Numbered from the stretch's first letter, positions 11,797 through 23,945 are shown. The stretch is DNA of 64,000 nucleotides from Flaccisagitta enflata (GCA_965153355.1 OZ231127.1:30070001-30134000); one strand, 5' to 3'. The notes: generated by a model not told the origin, from the letters alone. Translations and numbers: made by a program.

Positions 11797-12426
11797 GGGC
11801 AGCCGCCCTGAAGGGGACAAAGTCCTGTAGAACACAGGACTTTTGTTCATCCGTTTGTACATTGGCCCTCCCCTCATAAGGCCCCTCAGGCCTCAAATCT
11901 GGCCTCTGAGACCTCAAATCTGACCTCTCAGCCTCAAATCAAGCCTCTCAGGCCTCAAATCCAGCATCTCACACCTCAAATCTGGCCTCTCACGCCTCAA
12001 ATCTGGCCTCTCACGCCTCAAATCAAAATTCTCAGGCCTCAAACCTGGCCTCTCAGGCCTCAAATTAGGCCTCTCAAGCTATGTAACACTCAATTTATTG
12101 CTCTCAGGCTTCCAATCAGCCTTCAAACCTTTCAAGCCTTATTCCAGCTTTCTCAAGCCTCAAGTCAGCCCAATCAAGCTTCCAGTTGGCATTCTCAGGC
12201 CTTACATCAGCCTTCTGAGACCTCAGGTTAGGTTCTTGCAAGCCTTCAGTCAACCCTCTACAGCATCTCATCCACTTTTTCAGGCAGGACGAACAAAAGT
12301 CCCCCTGTGTTCTACAGGACTATGTCCCCTTCGGGGCCGCTGCCTTGTCTCCCCCCACCCCAATTTACAATCACTCAAAGCAGGGCAACAGGTATCGCTG
12401 ACCACACATTGCCCTTGGGCAACCTG
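11797..12426 (+). mobile_element. VNTR retroposon-like element, copy 2
   Basis: The head is GGGCAGCCGCCCTGAAGGGG with CCTGTAGAACACAGG. The VNTR unit is near GGCCTCTCAGGCCTCAAATC (about 21 bp). The inverted head is at about 12290-12345, and the tail ends GGGCAACCTG. No clean flanking duplication is visible. Confidence 0.75.
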
Positions 12427-12453
12427 TTACTTTTTCGGCGTTTTTGAGCTTTT

Positions 12454-12515
12454 GGGCAGCGGCTCCGAAGAACACAATCTGTCCATCCATCCGTATGACC
12501 GTCCGGTTGCTTGGC
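12454..12515 (+). mobile_element. VNTR element head fragment
   Basis: GGGCAGCGGCTCCGAAGAAC is followed by CTGTCCATCCATCCG. This is the start of a head without VNTR or tail. Confidence 0.5.
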
Positions 12516-12660
12516 CATTTAAAATGACATTTATAAACTCATTTTAAACAAGCTTTTATGCAGCTTTCTAGCTCAATACAAATTTTTATTACAGCTCAGA
12601 CTGAATATGAAAAATACTGTAAGTCAATTCTCGAAGTGATGCTTTCCCTTTCATTTCTTT

Positions 12661-12697
12661 ACCAATAAAGGCGACTATCGCTGTAGGAAAAAAGTTG
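12661..12697 (+). repeat. AATAAAGGCG hairpin repeat
   Basis: ACCAATAAAGGCGACTATCG, then CTGTAGGAAAAAAGTTG. This is the same module as at 32003 and 59836. Confidence 0.5.
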
Positions 12698-12902
12698 TAA
12701 GTGCGAGGTTTTGGAATTTCTTGTGATTGTGCTTCGTCTGGTTGATTGCCTTTTTTTTTCTCCGGGCATCTATTTGGTTTCTTCCACTCTCTACATGTGT
12801 TTCTCTGTTTGTTATTTGTTTGCCCGTCTCTTTCTCTCTTTCACTCTCCCATTTTCATCTTTTCTCTCCCCTTTTCTCTCTCTCTCTCCCCTTCTCTCAT
12901 GT

Positions 12903-13060
12903 AACACGGGGTTACAATATTGTTGCGGACAAGTGGAAAGAGGCATCCAACCCCATCCACATCCCAACCTCAACCCCCACACACAAGCTTGGACGGACAG
13001 ACGGACCGTCAGACCAATGGATGGACTGACGGACAAAGCCTCTTATAGCGTCCAGAGTTG
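12903..13060 (-). mobile_element. Hairpin-(TCCG)n element, Pt-free right end subtype
   Basis: On the + strand it begins ACACGGGGTTACAATATTGT, then TGCGGACAAG, carries GGACGGACAGACGG and ends AAAGCCTCTTATAGCG. This matches the inverse of the copies at 23946 and 33839, whose right ends contain CAACGATATTGTGACCCCGC. Confidence 0.6.
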
Positions 13061-13149
13061 AAACGAGAGAGAGACTGTGCTGCCAGGATGCACAATCATC
13101 ACCTGGGACATATCAAAGTTCAAATAGACTTCAATTAACTCGATTCCTC

Positions 13150-13425
13150 GTTTTGAGAAAAAATGCGAAAAATGCGAAAAAATATCAAAAGATTTAAAAA
13201 TTCATGGCTCCAAAACTATAAATTGCACAGAATTCTGCTTGGCGCTATCTGAAAGAGAAGAATTGGCATTTTCTAAGCTATTAATTTCATGCGTAGTCCC
13301 ATTCTGCCCAAAAAATGCAGCAACTTTCTCAAACGCCTCATAAAACAAAGGGAAATCTGTTTTTCTCTGCAGGATTCAAAAAGACTGAAGGGACTTCGTC
13401 TCTTCGACTTTTTTCCAAATTAACT
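13150..13425 (+). mobile_element. GCGCC element with terminal hairpin, copy 1
   Basis: It contains GAGAAAAAATGCGAAAAA, AAAAATTCATGGCTCC, TTCTGCTTGGCGCTATCTGA and an imperfect end hairpin around AAAAAGACTGAAGG and TCTTCGACTTTTTTCC. It is homologous to 29322-29610 (minus), 32505-32763 and 60265-60535. Confidence 0.6.
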
Positions 13426-13874
13426 TCAATAATGCCCTAACAAGACTCCTATTATTTTTGATGTTCCTATGGGCTTGTTTGGTTAAAAATGTATCCGAAG
13501 GTTGCCCAAGAATGATTTGGACAAGTTATGCAAAGCAATCAGCGTACTGCGTTCATGTTACAGCTTAATAAAATTTAATATTCCCCATTTGGTGAACTCC
13601 CAAACGGAAAGAAAAAATTACTTTTTACAATTATGCTTTTTGTCTGGTGCATTTTCTAAAGAAGTGACCGATGGTGCTTCAATCGTCAATTTCAAAAATT
13701 CATTACAAGATATAAATGACAGCATCCTTTAATGATATATTGCTTTGTTACCAAATTCTGTCCATTATCGTGCTATTGTGGAACATTTGCTTATCAATCT
13801 TCATGTTACGTAGCATTTTGCCTTCTGCCCCATGTAAGCAAATTTTCAGTAATCTCATATTCGGTCTGGTTGTT
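13426..13874. other. No gene confirmed
   Basis: A 76-codon open frame (13502-13732) has ordinary amino acid composition but no recognisable family and no splice context that I can defend. Confidence 0.4.
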
Positions 13875-14282
13875 GGGCAGCGGCCCCAAAGGGGTCGAAG
13901 ACCTATGCTTTCACACATATGGGGGCTTTTCTCCTTCCCCTTCTTCTTCTTCTTTGTACCCACCCCTCCCCCCCAGCCTCGAGGTCCATTTCTCAGCCTC
14001 GAGGTCCATTTCTCAGCCTCCAGGCCCATATGCCAGCCTCAAAGCCCAAATTCCTGTCTTGAGGCCTAAATCCCAACCTCCAAGCCCAAATCCCCACCCC
14101 AAGACCCAAATTCCAGCCTCAAGGGAATTGGGCCTCAAGACTAGGATTTGGGCCTTGAAGCTGAGATATGGGCCTTGAGGCGGGGGGGGGGGGAGGGAGG
14201 GTACGTAGAAGAAGAAGAAGGAGGAGAAAATCCCCCATATGAGTGAAAGCATAGGTCATCAACCCCTTAAGGGCCGCTGCCC
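13875..14282 (+). mobile_element. VNTR retroposon-like element, copy 4 (subtype B)
   Basis: The head is GGGCAGCGGCCCCAAAGGGG followed by TCGAAGACCTATGCTTTCAC. It has a CTTCTTCTTC segment and a VNTR near CAGCCTCGAGGTCCATTTCT that reverses orientation at about 14115. An inverted head ends at CCGCTGCCC. The expected tail (AAACAGGGCACGGGTACCGC) appears only at 15700-15742, because a 1.4 kb palindromic element sits between. Confidence 0.7.
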
Positions 14283-14313
14283 TCTCCTCCCTCAACTTCA
14301 ACCAAATCCTACT

Positions 14314-15699
14314 TACCATCTTGGCCAAAATAAAAGTCCCACCTATATGGCTACTTACCACCTTGGCCAAAATAAAAGTCCCACCTGTATGGTTAATTTG
14401 TGATGAAACAACTTTAAAAAATCTATTAAAATCAGTGACCACCGAATAGAGCTTGAAAAAATCTTCAAAATGGCGCCAAGCAGAGCTCAGTTGCTAAATT
14501 CATTTAAATTTTAGAGCTAAACGTTCACCTCAGCAAAAAGCAGAAAATATGCAAAAAATGAGGGGAAAAAAGTTGACCTGTTTATTTTCACTTTTTCTTG
14601 GCTTATCATGCAGCTGAGTTTCCTACGATTCTAAGAAACGTAGGAATCTGGGTTAGAATGCTTAGGATTCTAAGTTTCCTAACCAACTTTACAATGGGAA
14701 ATTGAGTTTTTCTCATTTTAATACAGAAAGCGCCCCATCAATTTTTCCAATTTTTTTGGAGGTTACTAACAATGGGAGGACATACTGATGCCATAGAATA
14801 ATAGCGTCGCCACTCTACTCTAAGTTGGTGGAAAAAGAGAAAGAAAACTTTTAACCTAGGTTTCTTACGTTTCTAGGTTTTCTAAGAAGATTTTGCATAG
14901 GTTTCTTAGAATTCTAGGTTTTCCAAGATTAACAATGTCAGCAAAAATGAAAATCTTTTCTAACAAAAAGTGAATCAACCAATGAAAGGAGCAACAGATG
15001 TATAAGGAATGAAAAATTTCTATTCTTGCTGATATTGTAAATCCTTGGAAATCTAGAATTCTAAGAAACATAAGCAACATTTTCCTAGGAAACCTAGAAA
15101 CCTAAGAAACGTAGGTAGGATTTTTTCATTCACATTTTTTATCTATTTACAGCGGAGTGGCGATGCTATTCTTTTAAGGCATCTGGATGTTGTGCCATCA
15201 TGGACAATCACCCAAAAAAGGAGAAAAATCAAAGCAGCGCTTTTTGGGTTATAATGAAAAAACTCACTTTCCCTTTGTAAAATCAGCTAGGAAACCTAGA
15301 AACGTAAGCTTTCTAACCCAGAATCCTAGGTTTCTTAGAATCGTAGGATACCCAGCTGTCATGAGATAATCATTAAAGAATTGGTGACCATTGCAAAGAG
15401 CTTCAAAGCATCTGCCTAGTGCCGCCAAGCATATTTTCTTAGTTCAAACTTGTTAGATTTTCTATCAAAATAAATATACCTTGATCTGAAAGCACTAAAG
15501 ACAAAAATTATTAAAAAAATCAAAAGACTTGTTGTACAAAATTGTTCAAAAATGTCTACCAAAATGATTACAAATAATATTTGGTATCAAAAAGGCCTAA
15601 ACTAAATATTTTTACAGAAAAATTGAATTTTGTACAGAGAATAATAACAATTAATGAATATACTGTTTTACTTGGACTTTTATTTTGGCCAAGATGGTA
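14314..15699. mobile_element. Palindromic inverted-repeat element inside VNTR copy 4
   Basis: The ends are inverted copies of TACCATCTTGGCCAAAATAA (14314-14340 and 15673-15699). The left terminal motif is duplicated in tandem at about 14350. Inner arms (about 14585-14960 and 15090-15370) are diverged inverted copies sharing CTACGATTCTAAGAAACGTA-like blocks and GGCGATGCTATTCTTTTAAG-like blocks. No transposase is seen. Confidence 0.65.
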
Positions 15700-15742
15700 A
15701 ACAGGGCACGGGTACCGCTGACCATCTAACGCTTTTGCGGCT

Positions 15743-16024
15743 ATCTGTATTAATAAGGTTTTGCTTGTGGTCTGAATTGAGTGAATTCAGACAGGTGACC
15801 AAAAAGAAGACCTGTTGTACAGAACAGCTTTTGGCTATTAGCAAAGTAAAACAAAATTCGATGCCTCACATCCAAGTCAATGAAGTTTCTAAGAAGCGAT
15901 TTCCTTGCTGTCCCAACAACTAGATTTCAGGATTTCTGACCCATGGATGTTGAGGTAACTAGGGGCGCAGTGCCAAAGTTGATCGTGGGAATGGCGATGA
16001 GATTTCTGGAACACACACACACAT

Positions 16025-16026
<2 letters not shown>
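15743..16026. other. No feature seen
   Basis: Short unique spacer of ordinary composition with no convincing open frame. Confidence 0.5.

Positions 16027-16064
<38 letters not shown>
16027..16064. repeat. (GA)n microsatellite
   Basis: About 19 GA units, preceded by a short CACACA run. Confidence 0.9.
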
Positions 16065-16066
<2 letters not shown>

Positions 16067-16128
16067 TATGTCTCCCTTGTGTGTTCCCATCTCCCTTTTC
16101 TCGTCCTTTCGTTTCTGTCTCTTTTTTT

Positions 16129-16449
16129 GGGAAGCGGCCCAAAGAGGCCGATGGCCTATACTTTTCTCTTTCCTCTGCTTCTTCTCCCCCCCCCCCCACT
16201 CAAATCCTAGCATTCAGACCCAAATCCCGGTCTCGAGACCTGAATCCCAGCCTCAAGGCCTAAATCCCATCCTTGAGGCAAAAATCCCATCCTAAAGGCC
16301 CAAATCCCAGCCTCATGGCCCAAATTCTCAAATGTGCAAAGCACAGGTCATCAACCCCTTCAAGGCTGCTGACTTGCTCAGTCCCTCAACTTTAATGACA
16401 ACCAACCTGGGCAGGGCCCGGGTACTGCGGACCATCTAACGCTTTTGCA
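16129..16449 (+). mobile_element. VNTR element, copy 5 (subtype B)
   Basis: The head is GGGAAGCGGCCCAAAGAGGC, with a short VNTR near CAAATCCCAGCCTCAAGGCC. The tail is GGGTACTGCGGACCATCTAA and CGCTTTTGCAAC. A run of T flanks both ends, so a T-rich target duplication is possible but cannot be bounded. Confidence 0.7.
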
Positions 16450-16457
16450 ACTTTTTT

Positions 16458-17359
16458 TTCTGTTTTTGGGCAGCGGCCCCAAAGGGGACGAACTCCTGTA
16501 AAACACTTTCGTTCGTCCGTTTGTCCGTCCGTCCGTCCGTCCGTCCGTCCGTCCGTCCGTCCGTCCGTCCGTCCGTCCGTTCGTCCGTCCGTCCGTCCGT
16601 CCATCCGTTTGTCCCCCCATCAGGCTCTTCAGACTTCAAATCTGGCCTCTCAGACCCCCAATCTGGCCTCTCAGGCCTCCAATCTGGCCTTTCAGGCCTC
16701 CAATCTGGCCTCTCAGGCCTCCAATCTGGCCTCTCAGGCCTCCAATCCGGCCTCTCAGGCCTCAAATCCAGCCTCTTAGGCCTCCAATCCGGCCTCTCAG
16801 GCCTCAAATCCAGCCTCTTAGGCCTCAAATCCGGCCTCTCAAGCCTCAAATCCGGCCTCTCAAGCCTCAAATCCAACTTCTCGGGCCTCAAACCTGGCCT
16901 CTCAGGCCTAAAATTAGGCTTCTTAGGCCTCAAATCCAAATCCTCAGGCCTCAAACCTGGCCTCTCAGGCCTCAAACTGGGCCTCTCAGGCCTCAAATCA
17001 GCTATCTAAGCCTCAATTTATTGCTCTCAGGCTTCAAATCAGTCCTCTTACCTTTCAAGCCTTAATCCAGCTCTCTTAAGCTTCAACTCAGCCCTCCCAA
17101 GCTTCTAATTGGCACTCTCAGGCCTTACATCAGCCTTCTCAGACCTCAGTTCAGGCTCGTAAAGGCCTTCAGTCAGCCCTCTATCATATCTCATCCACTT
17201 CTACAGGCAGGATGAACGAAAGTCCCCCTGAGTTCTACAGGACTTCGTCTCCTATGGGGCCGCTGCCCTGCTTCCCCTCACTCCAATTCACAATCACTCA
17301 AAGCAGGGCAACGGGTATCCCTGACCACATATTGCCCTTGGGCGACCTGTTCTGTCTTT
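16458..17359 (+). mobile_element. VNTR retroposon-like element, copy 6, with target duplication
   Basis: The element body is 16468-17349. It runs from the head GGGCAGCGGCCCCAAAGGGG through a (TCCG)n stretch, a long VNTR of about 21 bp (near GGCCTCTCAGGCCTCCAATC) and an inverted head, to a tail ending GGGCGACCTG. Flanking repeats TTCTGTTTTT (16458-16467) and TTCTGTCTTT (17350-17359) look like a target-site duplication with one change. The 7-codon period of the VNTR creates long open frames (RPERPDW repeats) that I do not regard as genes. Confidence 0.8.
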
Positions 17360-17959
<600 letters not shown>

Positions 17960-18192
17960 TTTCGACAAAAGTTTTTATTACATCTTGAATGACTAAAACC
18001 GCCGGGTTTCAAGTTTTTTTTTTCAATGTGAGGAAACAAAATTTGACATTTTTTCCCGTCTTTAGTCGCATGTCCCATTTAGTAGGTTCAGTCATCCATT
18101 GAATGTCATATATTTCGCCGTGTGGTCACAGCAGAACATAAAAGTCATACATCACACAATCAAAGCAAAACCGTAAACAAAGAAACAGAATA

Positions 18193-18737
18193 GTCGCAAA
18201 AGCGTTAGATGGTCAGCGGTACCCGTTGCCCCTTTGTGAGTGTATGTGGGTGTGAGGTAGTAAGAGGGGCAGCGGCCCCGAAGGGGCTGATGACCTATGC
18301 TGTCTTTATTTGAGCCTTGAGGCTGGGATTTGAGCCTTGAGGCTGGGATTTGAGCCTCAAGGTTTGAATTTGAGCCTAAAGGCTGGGATTTGAGCTTTGA
18401 GGCTGGGATTTTAGCCTTGAGGCTAGGATTTAAGCCTCAAGACTAGGATTTAAGCTTCAAGGCTGGGATTTTAGCCTCAAGGCTGGGATTTGAGCCTCAA
18501 GATTGGGATTTGAGCCTCGAGACTGAGATTTGAGCCTGGAGACTGCGATTTGAGGCTTGAGGCTGGGATTTGAGCCTCAAGGCTAGGATTTAAGCCTCAA
18601 GGCTGGGATTTGAGCTTTGAGGCTGGGATTTGAGCCTCAAGGCTAGGATTTGAGCCGGGGGGGGGTACATAGAAGAAGAAGGAGAAATTTCCCCTGTGTG
18701 AAAGCATAGGTCATCGGCCCCTTCGGGGCCGCGGCCC
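18193..18737 (-). mobile_element. VNTR element, copy 7 (subtype B, minus)
   Basis: On the + strand the tail comes first (GTCGCAAAAGCGTTAGATGG, then CAGCGGTACCCGTTGCCCC), then an inverted head, a VNTR near GGCTGGGATTTGAGCCTTGA, AGAAGAAGGAG, GAAAGCATAGGTCATCGGCC and GGGGCCGCGGCCC. It is complete in structure. Confidence 0.75.
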
Positions 18738-18939
18738 AAAAAGGAAAAAAAAATCAGTAGTTAAATAGTGTAGAGCAGTTGGTAGAGTTGCTTGATCACC
18801 GAGTTGGATGACCGACTGAGTTTGAAGCGAAAGGAAGAGCGATCCATTAGTAACGTGGTATTTGAATTTGCACGTAGTTGGCTCAACAGTTTTCTTGTCC
18901 ATTCGTACATACACTCAAAATTCCCTACCCTCCCGGCGC

Positions 18940-19080
18940 CTCTTGAGCCCTGATCCTGCCCTCCCTAGCCTTCATTCAGCCCTCCTGTTAGTCCATTTGT
19001 CCGTCCATCTGTCTATCCATCCCCCTCAGGCTCTCTCAGGTCTGAGATCCGCCGACTCAGGCCTGAAATTCCCTAAATTA
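18940..19080 (+). mobile_element. VNTR element fragment
   Basis: GTCCATTTGTCCGTCCATC followed by CAGGCTCTCTCAGGTCTGAG resembles head-proximal VNTR sequence. It abuts the right arm of the giant inverted repeat. Confidence 0.4.
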
Positions 19081-19084
19081 ACAT

Positions 19085-20596
19085 GATAATTTGAACAACA
19101 ATGATTTAATTGATGAAAATGCCAATTTTGGCCATTTTAGCCCATTTTTTGCCAGCTTTTGGCCTGTTACAGCCACTGTATCAGTACTCGAATCTCTCAG
19201 TTAGTATCTTTGTCCTAGTTCTGACTAGATTGAGTGAGATCTACAAAAAAATCTGAACAATTATGATATTTGAGATGAAAATATCAATTTAGGCCATTTT
19301 AGCCCAATTTTTGGCCTGTTATGGCCCCGGTATCAGTTTTCACAGCTCTCAATGAGTATATTTGACCTAATTCTGACTGAAATTAGTGAGATTGGCTAAA
19401 AAATTCTGAATAACAATGATCTGCCCAATGAAAATGCAGAATTAGGCCATTTTAGCCCATTTTTGGCCTGTTTTTGGCCTGTTATGACCCCGGAATCAGT
19501 GTTTACAGCTCTCGATGAGTATTTTTGTCCTAATTCTGAATGGATTGAGTGAGATTTAAAAAAAAATTCTAAAGAGCTTTAATAATTTAGATGAAAATGT
19601 CTTTTTTGGCCATTTTAGGCCATTTTTGGCCTGTTTTTGGCCTGTTATGGCCCCGGTATCAGTTTCCAAAGCTCTCAATGACTATATTTGACCTAGTTCT
19701 GACTGCATTGAGTAAGATTGGCAAAAAAATTCTGAATAACAATGATCTACCAGATGAAAACAGCGATTTTGGCCATTTTAGGACATTTTTGGCCTGTTTT
19801 TGGCCTCTTGAAGCCCCAGTATCAGTTTCCAAAGTTCTCGATGAGTATATCTGACCTTGTTCTGACTGCATTGAGTGAGATTGGCGAAAAAATCCTGAAT
19901 AACAATGATACATGAGATGAAAATGCCGATTTTGACCATCTGGGGCCGTTTTTGGCCTGTTTTTGGCCTGTTGTGGCCCCCGTATTTGTTTTTAAAGCTG
20001 TCAATGAGTATATTTGATCTAGTTCTGACTGGATTGGGTGAGATAAGTGAAAACATTCCGGATAACAATGATCTATATGTTGAAAATGCCGATTTTGGCC
20101 ATTTTGGGCCATTTTTGGCCTGTTTTTGGCCTGTTATTACCCCCGTAGCAGTACTAAAAGCTCTCAATGAGTACATTTGTCCTTATTCTGACCTAATTGA
20201 GTGTGTTTGGCAAGAAATTCTTAAATAACACTCATTTTTTGAGAAAAAATGGGGTTTTTGGCTTTTTTGGGCCATTTTTGGCCTGTTTTTGGCCAGTTAC
20301 AGTCCCCGAATGGCCGCCAAACTCTCGTAAACTGTGTATATACTCCAGTTCTTGTTAGGTTCAACTGAAAAACGCAACTGGGTGTCAACAGTGAACTCCA
20401 AATAGCTAAAAAGTGCATTTTTACCCTAAAAATGGCAAAAAATTGGATTTTTGAAAGGGGGGCCCAAAAAATATTCCAAAATGGAGGTCAGATTCGTGTT
20501 CAGCACGAAAAAATATGTCAGAATAGTGAAGTTCCAGAGCTGTTTGGAAATTTTTACCCTTCACTTTAGTTTCTGCCGCTAAGATCCCTGACTAAT
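19085..20596. repeat. Right arm of giant inverted repeat
   Basis: Inverted copy of 9615-11120. The outer part (about 19580-20540) is almost identical and the inner units are more diverged. Its outer end reads TAAGATCCCTGACTAA. One indel near 20565-20580 distinguishes it from the left end. Confidence 0.95.
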
Positions 20597-20847
20597 TATC
20601 TTGCATTGTTCCCAAGTTCAGATTGAGAATTAAGCAATGGTACCTAATAGAACTTAATATAACCTCGAGGCCAAGTCAATATTGGGAACGTGACACACTG
20701 TAAGTCACGCGCCGCATGGGTGTACGGGGAGGGGCGGGGAAGGGCGTCGGCCGACATCACTGTTTGTCGGACTTACACCCCTGTCGGATTCAAGCCCAAG
20801 TAGAAAAAGAAGGAAAAAATGAAAACAAAAAAGAATAAAAGAAAAAG

Positions 20848-20991
20848 AACAAGGCCAAGTAGGCCAATAAGATGTGATGTGTTGTTTGTCAAACAAATGC
20901 GTTGCCTGACCAACCGACTGACAAACCGACCAACCAACCAACCAAGCAATGGACACAGCTAGTTATAGAGGTGCTTTGTCGCACCTAAAAA
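20848..20991 (-). mobile_element. Short hairpin-(TCCG)n family member
   Basis: On the + strand it begins AACAAGGCCAAGTAGGCCAA and ends TTATAGAGGTGCTTTGTCGC followed by ACCTAAAAA. The terminal stem is GGTGC-TTTGTC-GCACC. It is the inverse sister of 6652-6752. Confidence 0.65.
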
Positions 20992-21628
20992 CAGGAGGAT
21001 AAAAAGCATAATTAAGGGGAGAAGGAGTGAGAAAGTGTGTTTTTCTATCAATCGGGGCTGTCATTTCTTGTATTAGAATAAAATCAGGATTTGAAAAGAC
21101 TAAATAAGTAACAAATTCTGTCGGAGCTTAGAGCTCTGTCAGACTTGGAACTGGTTGCCGACGGCCCTTTGAGATTCAGCGCCATACACGCGTACGATAG
21201 TTCTTGTTTCAGTCCTGCGATCGTTGCTGTTGTTATTGATGTTGTTGTTTTTGTTTTTTTTTTGTTTTTTTTTTTACTTATGTTGTGATTGCTGCTGTTT
21301 ATGATATGGACGTTAATTGTTACAACACTAGAGCTTTCGCTCCGTAGGAAATTCATTGATTTGCGTAATTAATTGCAAGTCTTCAATTGCCTTTAGAAAG
21401 AAACAGCGCCTTTCTTTAGAGTCAAACTAATTTGTGTTTTCTTGATGCTTTTTTCAAAAATAATGCTGTGATATTTTTAGCCTCCGTTTAGCCTCTATCG
21501 ATGTTTACAGTCCCCGCCAACCGCACGCGATCGATGCAGCATGTTAGCTAACATTTGTCAAACTCGGTAATAACCCACATTGTTTCTATGACTTTTCAGC
21601 GGTAATGTGACCAGTCTAAGTGTTGTTA

Positions 21629-21866
21629 ATGCCTCTACGGGTCGTTTTTTCAGATGAAGTGCTATGAACTGAGTTTTACGATCTCAAATGCCAACTAACC
21701 CGGTGACTCCCTGATACTCGAGACTCATTGAAATCGATATTTTTCATACGTAACTGTAAAACGACCCTTGGCGCAGCTAATTGCAAAACCACCGAGGCAA
21801 TACCGCGATATTCGATGTATGCCGCAAAACGCAACTTATGAACAAACTATTCATATAAGTACACAA
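21629..21866. repeat. Source-like copy of the second half of the mosaic duplication
   Basis: TGCCTCTACGGGTCGTTTTT through CAAACTATTCATATAAGTAC recurs at 26133-26366 with very few changes. Confidence 0.9.
21639..21767. mobile_element. Small MITE-like inverted-repeat element
   Basis: Its ends are inverted copies of GGGTCGTTTT-x-CAG. It is about 130 bp and also present in the copy near 26145-26273 as part of the larger duplication. No target duplication is obvious. Confidence 0.4.
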
Positions 21867-21867
21867 A

Positions 21868-22946
21868 CAAACAAACAAACAAACAAACAAGATATACAAA
21901 CATAAGAACACAAACGAACTATCGCACAGACACATTCTTATAGTCATAGGTTCCGATCTAAGCAATCGGAAAGTCTTGCAATGAAGGGTTTTCCGCTAAT
22001 TCCGTAACCATTCCTTCTTTTGCGGCTGGAGGTGGAGGTGGTTGTGGTCGCGTTCTTGGCCGCAATGGTAGCTGTGGTAACGGAGTTTATAATGGTTGTG
22101 GTAGCGGAGGCGATGTTGACTTATTCAGCTAATTAGCGCACCCGGCTTTGACACATTGATTAACGATTGAGGGATTTCTTTTTGCTAACTCTTTTTTTTT
22201 CTTATTTGCCGCTTCAACGCATTTCCAAAGATGCGTTTGTTCGCTCAACCTGCTCATCCCCAAAATGATGAGGCTGTAAGAAAGTAAGGATGAATTTGGG
22301 GTGTATACAATACAATAAAATACAATAAAAAAAAATTAAATGTACAAAAATCGATAACAGAATTCTTGTTCACTTCACTCAGTGAGTCAGGCATTTGTTT
22401 TTCGATAATTGAATGGATTACCAAATGTAATTTGAAAATACTATCTTGGAAAAAGAAATCTTAAATCACGTTTTAACAAATATCTCTAATTATATGCAAT
22501 TTGCAAGCGATCTACGCATACCGCATCTCTCCAGATAAGTGATAACTCTATGCGTTCCGAAGTTATTCAACTATGAATGAAATCTTTCCATTTAGCTTTT
22601 GCCATTGCTACATTATCTTTAAAAAATATCATTTAAAAAATATCACTTCACTCTTTTTTAAATTACTTTTGAATGAGTTGAGCTAGACAGATGCGGTTTT
22701 CTTAGACTGCTTGCGAATTCGAAGGGCTTCATTTATGTCACCTATTTGTCTATGATTTGTTGAGTCTATTTGAAGCTTTAAGTCTAAATGTAGCAAAAGA
22801 AATGAATCAAAATAATAGCAAGAATGGTCTGAAGCGCCATCACTCCAGACTACCTCGAAAAGCTCTACAAAATGCTTCCCCAATGAATGGCGGCTGTGGT
22901 TCAATCACAGGGGGCTAATGCTAAATATTAATGGATATTTAATTGA
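21868..22946. other. No gene confirmed
   Basis: A short (AAAC)n run lies near 21865-21890. A Gly-codon-rich stretch at 22022-22130 and a 73-codon minus frame at 22683-22904 are open but unrecognised. Confidence 0.45.
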
Positions 22947-23625
22947 TATGCATTCATTTTTGGGCAGCGGCCCCGAAGGGGACGAAGTCCTGTAGAACAC
23001 AGGGGGACTTTCGTTCGTCCGTCCGTCATTCCGTTTGTCCCCCCATTAGGCCCCCCCTTCATCAGGCCTCAAATCTGGCCTCTCAGGCCTGAAAGCTGTC
23101 CTCTCAGGCCTGAAATCTGTCCTCTCAGGCCTGAAATCTGCCCTTTCAGGCCTGAAATCTGCCCTCTCAAGCCTGAAATCTGCCCTCTCAAACCTGAAAT
23201 CTGTCATCTCATGCCTGAAATCTGCCCTCTCAGGCCTGAAATCTGCCATCTCAGGCCCAAAATCTGCCCTCTCAGGCTTGAAATCCGCCCTCTTGGACCT
23301 GAAATCGGCCCCCTCAGGCCTGAAACTGGCCCACTCAGGCCTGAAATTGGCCCCCTCAGACCTGAAATCTACCCTCTTAAGCTTCTCAGGCATCAACTTA
23401 GCCCTCAGGCCTTGAATCTGCTATCTCAGGCTTCAAATCTGCCATTTCAGGCCACTATCTACCCTCACAGGCCATTAGCCATCTCAGGACGAACAAAAGT
23501 CCCCCTGTGTTCTACAGGACTTTGTCCCCTTCGTCCTCTCACTGCAATTCACAATCATGCAAAGCAGGGCAACGGGTATTGCTGACCACATATTGCCCTT
23601 GGGCGACCTGTTATGCATTCATTTT
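22947..23625 (+). mobile_element. VNTR retroposon, copy 8, with 14-bp target-site duplication
   Basis: The element body (22961-23611) has the full architecture. It starts with the head GGGCAGCGGCCCCGAAGGGG containing two hairpins (CCCC-GAA-GGGG and CCTGT-AGAAC-ACAGG) and a GTCCGTCC stretch. A VNTR near CTCAGGCCTGAAATCTGCC follows, then the inverted head (about 23488-23535) and the tail AAAGCAGGGCAACGGGTATT to GGGCGACCTG. It is flanked by perfect copies of TATGCATTCATTTT (22947-22960 and 23612-23625). A target duplication of this length is typical of LINE-type target-primed insertion and not of cut-and-paste MITEs. Confidence 0.85.
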
Positions 23626-23945
23626 CAAAGAGTAAAGATTTCTTTTTCCAAGATAGTATGATTTCATTTGACGCAATGCTGATGGCAATCTAATTTTCTC
23701 TATCACTTTTAAGCGATTAAGCCCGAGTCATTCGCATCTCAGCGATCTCACAATATTGGTTGTCGTTGGTCTCCTACATCCGGCCTTGTTTCAGTTCTGT
23801 CTTGCGTTTCTGCTTCGAGCTTCTTCCGTTTTTTTTTCTTTACTTTCCCATCGTTTTTTCTCCCTCATTTAAAATTCCCCGACCACATCACACCTCCTTC
23901 CCCTCCTCCTCGTCCTTCTCCGCCTCTTTTTCTTTTTTCATTCCT

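Noticed and set aside
16436-17009. Open frames of 160-186 codons on both strands with RPERPDW or SGLSGLK heptapeptides
   Set aside because: They come from the 21-bp VNTR period. Both strands are open and the head and tail are non-coding.
22683-22904. 73-codon minus frame with ordinary composition
   Set aside because: No family recognised, no splice signals, and a single short frame.
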